A stretch of 64,000 nucleotides of DNA from assembly GCA_026120035.1 (NCBI GenBank), contig JALRME010000013.1, forward strand, positions 248,001 to 312,000, written 5' to 3'. Under the pieces are notes generated by a model. It saw only the letters and a program-made list of their open reading frames with translations. It did not search any database and was not told the origin of the DNA. The position numbers and the translations under genes are program-made. Below, piece by piece: positions 12,101 to 20,651 of this stretch. This stretch comes from Coleophoma eucalyptorum (taxonomy: Eukaryota > Ascomycota > Leotiomycetes > Helotiales > Dermateaceae). Numbering within the stretch: the stretch's first letter is position 1; the number at the start of each line of letters is the position of its first letter.

Positions 12101-12958
12101 CGCCTCATCGATATAGCATCTACCAGGATACCATGTGCCTCGACTCTCTGCTTGATATTCAACTTCTCCTTTCATGCGACCGCAGAGTGATTTCATTAAA
12201 ATTAATATTTTATTAGCATCGTCCGTCACGATTGGACGGGGCAGAGAGTCGACAGAAGGCACATCATTTGGGGGCGAGGCCGGTCTCGATGTACGCTTCA
12301 TAAGACGCCCTTTGCCTCCCTCCTTTTTCTTTAGGGAACTAGATTTCTGTAATGGCCGGGCAGGTGGGAGCATAGAGTGCATGCGCGCTGAACTCTGAAC
12401 TTCGATGGCGCTCCGTGGCTCCGTCTCATAATATGGGCTGGACGCAGTCGAATGAATTGAACCAATGCGTTGCCGTCCTTTCAGTATATCAGATGGAGGA
12501 GATCGAGATCGCGATGGGTCATCAAGAGTACGTGTTCGAGGACGAGCTGGCATTGTGAGGCTTCCAGAAAGTCCTGCGCGAGTCGATAGCGCTTGATCTC
12601 TACCAAATGCATCTTCTAGATTATCGTGGAACACCAGACCTTGACGACGGTCTTTTGGTTTCTCCCCTCCAGGAATAGATCGTGGAGAGACTTGCACAGA
12701 GTCATATTCACCGGCGTGCGGGTCAGAAGCGTCTGGAATATAGTCTCCTCGAACAACCTCTGGTGTCACAGCCCGTAGCGTCGTTTGTATGGTGGGTCGA
12801 ATCCTCTGCGACTCCAGCGGCCTCTCGAAATTACGACCCAAAGTCTCGGTAGCGTTGTGCTGCCACTCCTGGAGAACAGCGTCCTTGCCTGGAAAGGCAC
12901 CATCTTGTCTGCCGTCCATCCCCGGAGGTAGGATGCTCATTTCACGATTCCTTCGCAT
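9140..12958 (-). CDS. Ras-family GTPase-activating protein (BUD2/CLA2 type)
   Basis: A single open frame of 1272 aa. After ~240 disordered residues come a PH-like region (~252-362), a second PH-like segment (~400-530), a C2 domain (~565-715, with TKNPFWREECEF and LTVVLKRLE) and a RasGAP domain (~735-1020). The RasGAP catalytic arginine finger is in LLFRGNSLLT (Arg830), and the FLR signature is FLFLRFFCPAILNPKLFG (~941). The C-terminus is again low-complexity. PH-C2-RasGAP order is that of fungal BUD2/CLA2 proteins, which stimulate GTP hydrolysis on Rsr1/Bud1-type GTPases at polarity sites. The exact GTPase target cannot be read from sequence. A second Met at residue 7 is an alternative start. 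A CAG just upstream of the ATG leaves room for a 5' UTR intron. Confidence 0.9.
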   Translation of the reverse strand: MRRNREMSILPPGMDGRQDGAFPGKDAVLQEWQHNATETLGRNFERPLESQRIRPTIQTTLRAVTPEVVRGDYIPDASDPHAGEYDSVQVSPRSIPGGEKPKDRRQGLVFHDNLEDAFGRDQALSTRAGLSGSLTMPARPRTRTLDDPSRSRSPPSDILKGRQRIGSIHSTASSPYYETEPRSAIEVQSSARMHSMLPPARPLQKSSSLKKKEGGKGRLMKRTSRPASPPNDVPSVDSLPRPIVTDDANKILILMKSLCGRMKGEVEYQAESRGTWYPGRCYIDEARGSLMYDGGDRGPFHLPLVENLRGCRVKPVESFEKRAKCLEITNSSGANEIRLLPSVPAEFDYWLAALLCWQQMRSNTSQVGSPRSSSPRSWDRVAQGRSSIVRRDSLLNGSKDANIIKVGKLLLWDKGAPVSPSAIVRRPSTLDLYSSSRSWRRVSCILQDNGEFKLLTESDSMLLSVIQLSQLSRFAIQRLDKSVLSEEYCIAIFPQYTSTSTTLSIFRPVYIALESRVLFEVWFVLLRAFSMPEIYGPEPSETQDEYDMSVGVSPATNDMFRIEKSLSLRIIEAKFKKSPAKSEGPHFGKGSKVEPDPTVGDYFVEVMLDGEIRARTMTKQQTKNPFWREECEFLDLPAYLPRLTVVLKRLEAAEVITHGFLSNSVHIPEHATEVVCGTVDIPVDKLERGKDSESWWPVIDDNRETIGEMFLKVRQDELVVLLEKDYQPMSELLHRFSTGLTVQISHVVGQDLRRLAEILMNIFQVSGKAAEWIMSLVEDEIDGIGKETPVTRMRWSKRIGSNENISVSDRELTVREMGKSLSGEANLLFRGNSLLTQALDFHMRRLGKEYLFDVLGPKILEINSTNPECEVDPSRLQHGEDLNKNWATLISLTTAVWDRIFASVSRCPPELRTIMKYIRAVAEDRYGDFLRTAQYTSVSGFLFLRFFCPAILNPKLFGILPDHPPPKAQRALTLIAKSLQVLANLSTFGQKEEWMLPMNKFLSTHKQDVKSYIDEICSIPAERNKSALPASYTTPITILARLPPTSREGFPSLPYLIDHARNFSALVKLWLEVTPLVSPQTFQGELSEFNNMCISLQQRTDECLSKAEYGDYTVDNLPYQWEEIVDSFESVYLETPSTLTSQHGEDIEPESATEQLQSPIWSEYTTTITGGRRSATGSRGSEMGRRERQSFWEQTFGKDVNAKERRPSEVDISGQSPPSRGQSRNSGKQRSFLSGLRRKGKGDSGVNLFSPQDQHHDRTGPQNWQNGPGGMI

Positions 12959-14635
12959 TGGTGAAAGCCTGTGTCATTGCTACCACCAAAATATAAACGG
13001 TTATTGGCGAGAGGTCGAGAGAACGCGCAGTGTTCAAGAAAGCCCGAGACCGTTGTGCGAGTATCGCCAAATCCAGAGCTCTGCCCAGATCAAATCGCAA
13101 TGTCGAGTATCCGCGGATGTAGAGATAGTCCGTAAGTAAGGTTGTTCAATCGGATGCGGGGTGCTCTCATGCCATGGAGGTGCAAGGCAGATGCGCTCCT
13201 CCTCAAGACGGGTGCCCCCCTTATCTGTTGCGCTGAATACGCACCTTAGTGCCCGTTCAAAATAAATCTCATAGATGAACTCCTCATCATACTGCTCCGG
13301 AGGATACAGTCTTCCAGAAAGCGGCAGGTTCTTGGTCAAGTGGGACCGGTGTTAAAGCCCTGTTCGAGTTAAAATGTCCGAAGCAATGTGCCGTTATGCA
13401 TAGATGACCTATGGACGAGAAAGTCGCAAGTGTAGGTCAACGCCAGGCAGAGCGTCCGGACGGAAACACGCACTCGGTGGTATGGAGGAGAAGGAGGGGT
13501 GAGGTATGAATAGAGAGAAGGTGCTGAGGTGACAGAGAAGACGACAAGCACCAAAGCATCAAGATTCAATCCGTCGTGCGCGGAACCTGTTCTTGGTAAG
13601 GACGGGGCGCAAAGCTTAAAAGTGACGAATCAAATTAGCTTGGACGCAATCTGCGGTATGAGCAGCAGCAGATCGGTAAAGGTACCAGGCCAGGAGCCAA
13701 GCGCTATGGGTCACCGACTCCCTGTGGATTACAATATAGTTAGCAATTGAAAGCTTGTCGAGAAATTGCCACCGTGTTTGGAAGCTGATAGTAGAAGGAA
13801 TGTACAGGGCTGGTCAACGATCTGTGGAGAATATGAAAATACGAAACAGCACTATAATCAGCAATCTCTTGCTCAATCATGATCGACCAGCCCACAGCTA
13901 CTATACAACTCAAGGGTCGCAGGCCGAGATATTTCAACATGCCTTCTAGCGAGCTCCCTCTAGGCTAGCTGACTGGCTGACTGGCTGACAGTCCGAGTAG
14001 CTCAGCTGGCTGGCTAGGCTGGCTGGCCGAGCTCCCGCGCGGAAGACAAACCTAGCAGGATTCGGGTGATGATTGCGTGCCTTGTTGATATTGCCAGTTT
14101 CGTACAGTACCTTCTGAGGAATTCAAATCAAATCCTTGTTTGTGGAGATTGTGCGACCCTTCTAAGTGACTTGGAGATTTCGACAATGGCAACTGCCGAC
14201 TAGACTCTGGTACCTCGTACGGACTCTCTGTCCCTCCAAGCCCTTCCGGAACTGTGGCTCTGCATACTCGGTATGCGGGCAGCCGTCATTCTTCCGAGAT
14301 GGGCGCTGTCAATGTTTCATCCGAGCACATTATCCGCATTGGGATTTAAGCCATTGGGGTCCCCAGAAAATCAGAACTGTGACTGACGGTGACTGTGCTG
14401 ATCATTGATATTGTATGTGCTCAAGTATAACCTCCTAGCAAACTCCCTTGTAACACTCCCTAAGTAAACCCGACCCAACAGGACAACTAACCTTCCCCAA
14501 ATTTCAACAGATATTCCCCCAAACCACCCTGGATATATAGCTATGTTGAACGCAAACTGAACTTGAAACGAAAATAAAACTAGAAAAACATTGATTCTGG
14601 GGAAAGAGTCCCTCGCTCGCTCCCAGTCGCTGACC
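12959..14635. other. Intergenic, upstream of RasGAP; includes a GGCT-rich repeat
   Basis: About 1.7 kb. A 101-codon minus-strand frame at 13034-13339 has no recognisable domain and is not called. At 13966-14030 there is a cluster of GGCTGACT and GGCTGGCT units. It should contain the RasGAP promoter/5' leader and the 3' UTR of the next gene. Confidence 0.5.
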
Positions 14636-15769
14636 TTACTTGAAGGGCCCATCCAGTGTTTCATCCGCACTGACGGGACTTAAAGGCAGACTACGAATCC
14701 CACTAAAATCTCCACTACCTGTCTTCTTCATTGCCTCGCTCATCGTCTCTATCGCCAGCTCCCCGCTACTGGGAGAAGGTAAAGGGTTTCCAAGACCAAG
14801 GGGCTTGCGGGTAGGTGACAATTCCAGGCCCTTCACGGAAGTTTCTTTGCTTGTTGGCGGCGACGTACCCAGACCCTGGGAAGAGACGGGAGATCGCACG
14901 GGAGATGGCGATCGATTAAGACCACTAGTGGACAAGGAACTGAGTCCTGCAAGATGCATCGAGTCTCGTTGTCCAACATGTTCTGCATGTTCGGACTGGA
15001 CCACATCGGCAAAAGAGATAAAACTCAATCTTCGTACATCCGTGTTATCAAGGGCTCCATAGCCGGATGCACCGTCATCCCTCTCTGGGTGAGTAGGGAG
15101 ATCGTCAATACCATCTCCGCTCAGCGCTTCACTGCTTGACATGGTGCTCATTGTGATGAGGGCAGGTTGGTGAGAAGCATGCATGACGATTTCCACACTA
15201 TCTGGGTCGAGAGATTTGTTGGTAATAGCTTCGGAAGAGGCATCTAACACTGGTGGTATGTGATTTTCGGTTTGTATATGCGAAGGAATTGCTGGGGATG
15301 GCGGTACTGGTATTGCGCTTTCCTGAACATCGCGTTCGAATATCTGCGATCCAGCAGGAGATACAAGTCGAGGTGATGATGAAAAGACGGCTCGGTGTGT
15401 GGGTGAAGAAGGGTCGCGGTACGGATGGTTCGGGCGTGAAGGAGAGCCGTGTTTAGGAGTTCTTTGAACAGATGGTTGCATTATCAATGATTCTGGCTTC
15501 GGGGGGGATGCCAAAGTCTCCGCCATCTTTCCCTTGTCCTTCTCAGCATCCTTCTTCCTGCCAAAACCAAACAGTCGTCGCTTGCTGGTCTTCACTCCAC
15601 TTTCACTCACTCTGTCGGATTCATCGCTGCTCTGTGTTGACTTTGCTTCGGTCCTGCCAGTGGACTCTTGGAAGCCTTCTCCCAAGGCTGGGACTTTAGA
15701 GGAGCTCGACAATTGCTGCTCTGTCGGCTTAGGCGCTTGTTGCTTTAGTGTGGGCTCGGAAGCATTCAT
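14636..15769 (-). CDS. Disordered fungal protein of unknown function
   Basis: A single exon of 377 aa, rich in Ser, Pro and charged residues, with no transmembrane helix or signal peptide. Two islands look constrained: a basic KTSKRRLFGFGRKKD stretch near residue 60, and RRLSFISFADVVQSEHAEH near residue 245. SP and TP dipeptides abound, so phosphorylation by proline-directed kinases is plausible. I do not recognise a characterised domain. It is divergent from the mL58 gene, with starts 615 bp apart. The long uninterrupted frame and ordered codon use make it a real gene, but the function is unknown. Confidence 0.75.
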   Translation of the reverse strand: MNASEPTLKQQAPKPTEQQLSSSSKVPALGEGFQESTGRTEAKSTQSSDESDRVSESGVKTSKRRLFGFGRKKDAEKDKGKMAETLASPPKPESLIMQPSVQRTPKHGSPSRPNHPYRDPSSPTHRAVFSSSPRLVSPAGSQIFERDVQESAIPVPPSPAIPSHIQTENHIPPVLDASSEAITNKSLDPDSVEIVMHASHQPALITMSTMSSSEALSGDGIDDLPTHPERDDGASGYGALDNTDVRRLSFISFADVVQSEHAEHVGQRDSMHLAGLSSLSTSGLNRSPSPVRSPVSSQGLGTSPPTSKETSVKGLELSPTRKPLGLGNPLPSPSSGELAIETMSEAMKKTGSGDFSGIRSLPLSPVSADETLDGPFK

Positions 15770-16383
15770 TTTGAGGTTGCGGGGTGGATGAGCAAATTAA
15801 CGATGGGTAGGTAGCGTTGCGAGGTGGGTTCAGAGCTTCCTTTATGCTTGAATTAGTAAAGATGAAGGTAGCATGATAGAGGCGGCTGTGGCCATGCCGG
15901 CATAGAGAAAGAGATATGCATATCAGCCTCGGGAAGAGAGAACATACGCGTGTCGTGCTATCAGGAGCTTGTTGGAGAGGGGATTGCCAACTGGTAACAA
16001 GGAACAAGCATACAAAATAGTCAAAGGTATCGCGAGCACAAAAGCATGTTGTGCGAGGGCTCGGTATGGTCTGGAATTTAGGGGCAATACGTATTACGGC
16101 CAGCTGTCTTTGGTGGCATTAAGGAGGAGGAGTAGTGTTCCTTGTCCTCGCTGAATAGGAATGAATCCCAGAGAATAATTGAAGCGTCAGCTGCTCGCAA
16201 GTCCCGTCGTTTAGCACGAGTTGAGTGGCGCCAATTATTATGCATGCTTTATGCATTTAGCCCAGGCTCAGAAACAGAGCTAAGTTGGCGCCTATCGGCA
16301 CCCGTACAACTTTTGGTGAAGCATCGTGAAAAGGTATCTCAGAAGAATCGTGTGCTTCCACTCATTGTACCACATCTTCAACA
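15770..16383. promoter_or_regulatory. Divergent upstream region between the disordered-protein and mL58 genes
   Basis: A 614-bp gap flanked by opposite starts at 15769 (-) and 16384 (+). It includes ATGCATGCTTTATGCATTTAG near 16240, with repeated TGCAT. No coding region is supported. Confidence 0.4.
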
Positions 16384-17007
16384 ATGGACGTCCGATTATT
16401 TCGAAAGCCGGTCTGCAACGTGTTTTCCGCGCGCACCCAATGCCTGTTCTCCCTTACAAGCCCTACTCGGCGACATGAATCGACTTTCAGGCGCACCAAG
16501 AAAAAGCTGAACATCAAGCCCGAATCTTCCTTTCTCTCGAACGTCGATGCCAAACAAGACCACATTATCTTCAACCCTCCTTCAGCTGCGCCCTCAGTCC
16601 TACACACGCCACTTAAATTCCTTCCGAGAGAAGACAAACGACGGCCGCTGCTCGAGTCCACAGAGAGACGGAGGCAGTCTACAGCTGTACCACCGGTCAT
16701 TGAACGATTCGTCTCCAATCGGGAGAGGCACCATCTCACCGAGCAAGATGTCGAAGACATGAAGAAACTTAGGCTTGCAGATCCTGTGAAATGGGGAATC
16801 GACAAGCTGGCTGCAAAGTTCAACTGCTCGGTGGCCTTTGTAAGGATCATCAGTGCTGAGTTAACATATCTGCACCCACATCTGAGGGAACATGCAATTC
16901 AGGAGAAGGCAAAGCTGGAGGCTATCAAGGCGAGGTGGGGAAAGAAGAGGGCGATGGCAAGAGAGGATCGGGTTAAGAGAATAGATTTGGCCTTGAGCGA
17001 CGCATAG
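16384..17007 (+). CDS. MRPL20: Mitochondrial large-subunit ribosomal protein mL58 (MRPL20 family)
   Basis: Intronless, 207 aa. The N-terminus is basic and rich in Arg and Ser (MDVRLFRKPVCNVFSART), as expected for a mitochondrial presequence. The conserved family segment is LTEQDVEDMKKLRLADPVKW followed by a helix-turn-helix-like stretch, LAAKFNCSVAFVRIIS, and a basic C-terminal helix (KARWGKKRAMAREDR). This matches the fungal MRP-L20 family, a fungal-specific component of the large mitoribosomal subunit. The start codon is the first in frame. The family call is confident; the exact ribosomal contacts are not readable here. Confidence 0.85.
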   Translation: MDVRLFRKPVCNVFSARTQCLFSLTSPTRRHESTFRRTKKKLNIKPESSFLSNVDAKQDHIIFNPPSAAPSVLHTPLKFLPREDKRRPLLESTERRRQSTAVPPVIERFVSNRERHHLTEQDVEDMKKLRLADPVKWGIDKLAAKFNCSVAFVRIISAELTYLHPHLREHAIQEKAKLEAIKARWGKKRAMAREDRVKRIDLALSDA

Positions 17008-17970
17008 GGGTCTTTGTGGAGAAACGGCCGTTGAAGGCAGCTCAGGATATCCTGTCCTGAAGTATATACCTGCAGTGGTACACATGACATGACATGGTAT
17101 ACGCGTCCGGTCGAGAGGTGGAGGTGACATGAAAAGTGGAAAATGTACAAATACAAGATGGGAACGGCCCATGTTCCATCACATGTGTACTAGATGGTCT
17201 TTGGCATGGCAGCGTCGGGCGTTTGAAGGGTGTAAAATATGTACAAAAATATGATCATGGTCATACATCAACTCAGACATGTGGCTTCATAATGCGCATA
17301 GTGTCGAATGCAGTGTGAAGAAGAAATGGAGAACATCATGCCCCTTTAAATGCTCCTACCCCTTGATGCATCTCTACAGGGCTGAGAGCTGGCTTTTAGA
17401 AACAGCTGAGAGCAGCTGGCAGCTAGCTGTAAGCCCATGTTTATGCTCTTCTATCATATTTGCTTCTTATGCAGGCACGAAGGTCTTAAATTTGTGTCAA
17501 ATTGGGTGAAACATGGCAAAGAACCCAATTATGGCAAATTCTTGCACTTCAATGGTATTCCAAGTGCACTGCTCCAAGGGAGTCGACTTCTATAATCTCT
17601 CAGGACATAAAAGTCTCTATAGGTATCTGACATTTAGATGAGTTGGTCCGGCATTCGGCCGTATTTTGTCCGAATTCGTGATTCGTCCGAAAGTATCGTT
17701 GCCTATTGCGTACATTAAGCTTCAGATTGGTAAGGAATTTGGGCTCATTATCGATTGTGTACCGTAAGAGAAGGTGTTGATATCTAAGCTATAATACAAG
17801 GAGGAAGTTTCCTGGCGGCGGGAAAAGTATTAAATAGACCAGGTTTGCGGGCTTTCTCCCTCAACAGATTGACAATCCAACCAGCTCCGTAGCTTCGACT
17901 TAGTAAAATCTTCAATACTTTACATTGCATACTTCTCAGTTTTCGAATCACTCTTCACTCTTTTGGAAGC
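17008..17970 (+). promoter_or_regulatory. Upstream region of the NmrA-like gene with CCG/CGG half-sites
   Basis: About 960 bp with no coding region. At 17648-17691 there is a cluster of CCG/CGG triplets, including two copies of GTCCGAA (17668-17674 and 17685-17691). A TATTAAATA element lies at about 17828-17836, some 140 bp before the ATG. Stem-forming AGCTGGC / CAGCTAGCTG sequence occurs near 17390-17430. Confidence 0.4.
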
Positions 17971-19038
17971 ATGTCTGCATCAAATTCAATCAAGAACATT
18001 GCCATTGTTGGCGTAAGTGGTTGGTAAATGGGGTCAAGACACCTCCAGGCTGACCTCAATACAGGCGACTGGCAAACTGGGTTCTCTCATTTTTGAGAAT
18101 CTCATTGCCAATCCCAACTTCAACATCACAGCCATTACACGCAAGGCTGCTGATAAGTTAAATGCTTCTGCTGAGACAAACTCCAATGTCAAGATTGCTG
18201 CTGGAAGCTACGATTCTGATGAGTTCTTGGTATCAGCGCTGAAGAATCAGGATGCATTGGTACTTGCTCTCGGTTTCGAAGCTCAGAATACCGCACAGAT
18301 GTCAATCATTAGAGCAGCTGCCAAAGCCGGTGTGCAATGGGTATTGCCAACAGAGTTCGGCGCCGATAACGCAAATGAACGTATCAGAGACAGTGTCATG
18401 ATCAATGCAAGCAAGACACCTGTTCGAGCAAGTATCGAGGAGTTGGGCATGAAGTGGATTGGAATTACCACTAACCCTTGGTTTAATTATGCAAGTTCAT
18501 TTCTTCCTCTACCTGGAGAAGGCTAACTGTCTTGAAGAGTCTGAAGGGCGGATTCTTCTCGATTGATGCTAGTAAACGCACTGCCACACTCTTCGACAAG
18601 GGAACTACGAAGTTCAACACTACCGTCATGTCTACAGTTGGCTTAGCCGTAGCAAAACTTCTTGCTCTTCCAATCACTTCTGAAACCGGAGCCTCACTCT
18701 CCCAGTACACCAACAAATTCTGCTACATATCATCCTTCCTCGTGTCGCAACGTGATATCCTTGACTCTGTTCAGCGAGTTAGTGGCACCACTGACAAAGA
18801 CTGGGAGATCAAAGAGAAGAGTGTGGATAGCTATATAGCGGAAGGGATTGAGATGATCAAGAATGGTAACTTCATGGGAGGGGTGAATCAGCTTTATGGA
18901 ATCAATTACATCGAGGGTGCTGGAGGCAACTATCAGGACACGAAAATGTTGAGCAATGACATTCTGGGGCTACCTAAGGAGGATCTAGACGAGGTTACCA
19001 AGGCAGTTCTTAATGAACTGGGAAGCAGCGAGTCGTAG
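17971..19038 (+). CDS. NmrA-like / isoflavone-reductase-like NAD(P)-binding protein
   Basis: Three exons, 17971..18012, 18065..18490 and 18538..19038, give 322 aa. Intron 1 (GTAAGT...ACAG, phase 0) joins NIAIVG to ATGKLGSLIFENL and so rebuilds the Rossmann motif GxxGxxG at residues 14-20. Intron 2 is a GC-AG intron: donor GCAAGT, branch GGCTAAC, acceptor AAG, phase 0, joining NPWFNY to SLKGGFFSID. The rest follows the NmrA/PCBER-like fold (VLPTEFGADNAN; the family KATLFDDG segment appears as RTATLFDKG). Such proteins are either NADPH-dependent reductases of aromatic compounds or redox-sensing regulators. No catalytic Lys can be assigned with confidence, so reductase versus sensor is open. Confidence 0.85.
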
Positions 19039-20651
19039 AAGGCGAAGCTGATGCTGTACTCACTTTTATCCTCGCAGCTTTGCGGGTTCACGTTGTGCAC
19101 TTGGTATGATTTGTATGCTGCGTAAACTTGCAAAGAATGGTTGTCAGATTAAGTGAATCTCTACAAGAATATAGTACATACAAGCCAGCTTAGAAGCTCT
19201 CTAGCAAAGTGACACACTAAAGACTAGAACTTGCCACTCTCTGATGCTGCATTCTAGCTGTCCTGTGTTCTCCTAAGCGAGCCCCTTTTCAGCACTGAGC
19301 TAAGCGATCTGAATACAAATTGAAGGGGCGGAACGACAGTAAGGCTAAAAAGCTTGTATGAGTGAAGTAACAGCCATTGTATTACTGCTTGAAGAGTTTG
19401 TGCCAGTGAGTTTGAGGAATGAAGGCCAGGGCTAGAACGAGTTAGGCATCAGGATTTCTTCCTGTAGTCAAGAGTTTTACAATACAAGCTAAAAAGCATC
19501 TAGAGCAGCTGATCAAGTTTGCACCCCAATCAAACAAGCTAGGCTAGCGTAACTCGCAAAAGGTATAAGTACCACACCTCGCACCCACCCTTTGTCTTCT
19601 TTTTTTCCTTTTCTCTTTAGCTCTCTTTGCCTATTGGCTTAGATCAAGTGTAGTATCTGTTCTTTTCAGTTTAATCTCTGAAATGTTTCTAAGGAAACAA
19701 TCAATGATTATACTTATTTTTGTTCTTCGAGATCAGTCCTCTGTGCTTGCGCATGATTGTGTCTCACTGTGTCCTCAGTATTACACTGCCTCTGAGAGAC
19801 GCGACACTTCTTGTTTTCATTGCATGCTCTCGGCTTTCTTAGTCAGAGCTGTGAAGAAGACTTTCTGGGTCGGGCGAGGGGTTTGAACTTGAAACTGGGT
19901 TATGCGTGCGGCGCGAAGTCGATTGCATATGCTGCTCGTAACATCCATTTCGCGACCCTGCGTATCCTGATATCCCAGGCTCTGCTCATACTACACTATC
20001 TTAACAAAGGCACACCCTACATATGAGATAAAGGTACTTTGAAATGCTCGAGTTGTGATTTAAGCTGCCTATTTTATGGCGCCCTATTCCTAGAGAAGCG
20101 GCCTGCTCGACGACTCATTGGGTCCACTGACAAGTTACAATGAGCATCCTGCAGTATCTCTTTCCCCCCGATCTTGCACTTCTACTAGACCGTTCAGCTT
20201 TTATAGTTCTCTCCACTAGGACAGTGCTTCAGGCCTTGACAGGAAGCTCATGAAATATCTCGGTGATATCTCCCAAAGTTGGAATTTTGCTCGTATTGAT
20301 GTCGAGACCGCGGGGAAACTAGATTCTGGAAGATGTTTCCTTCGCTGTAGAGATAGCGATTAAGTGATGATGAAAGGGTGTAGATGTGGATAAAGTGGAA
20401 GACTATGATCATGCGGTGCAAGAGCCATATGCCTCCGATCAAGGATAGAAATTTGGTTAAAGCTGCCATATTAAATCACCAGAAGGATATTTCGGGAAAT
20501 TCTTTGGACATCTGGGACGAAGGCGGGGAAGTTGTCCCCTTTGAATGTTGAGTTATATACCAGAGCAAAACACAATAAGATGTTAAACTAGCTCTACTCC
20601 TTCAAGATACGTACCTGTGAGTAAACTTTATATTGATCGACGACTTTATAA
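19039..20651. other. Intergenic, AT-rich; one weak small reading frame
   Basis: About 1.6 kb. A TATAAG at about 19563 precedes a long pyrimidine-rich leader and an ATG at 19683 that opens a 67-codon frame with a short hydrophobic N-terminus and six Cys. This is the only promoter-plus-ORF pattern here and is too weak to call. The sequence just before the DUF4238 gene shows none of that family's N-terminal motifs. Confidence 0.4.

Noticed and set aside
13034..13339. 101-codon minus-strand frame upstream of RasGAP
   Set aside because: No domain and no splice link into the RasGAP frame; length is within chance for this composition.
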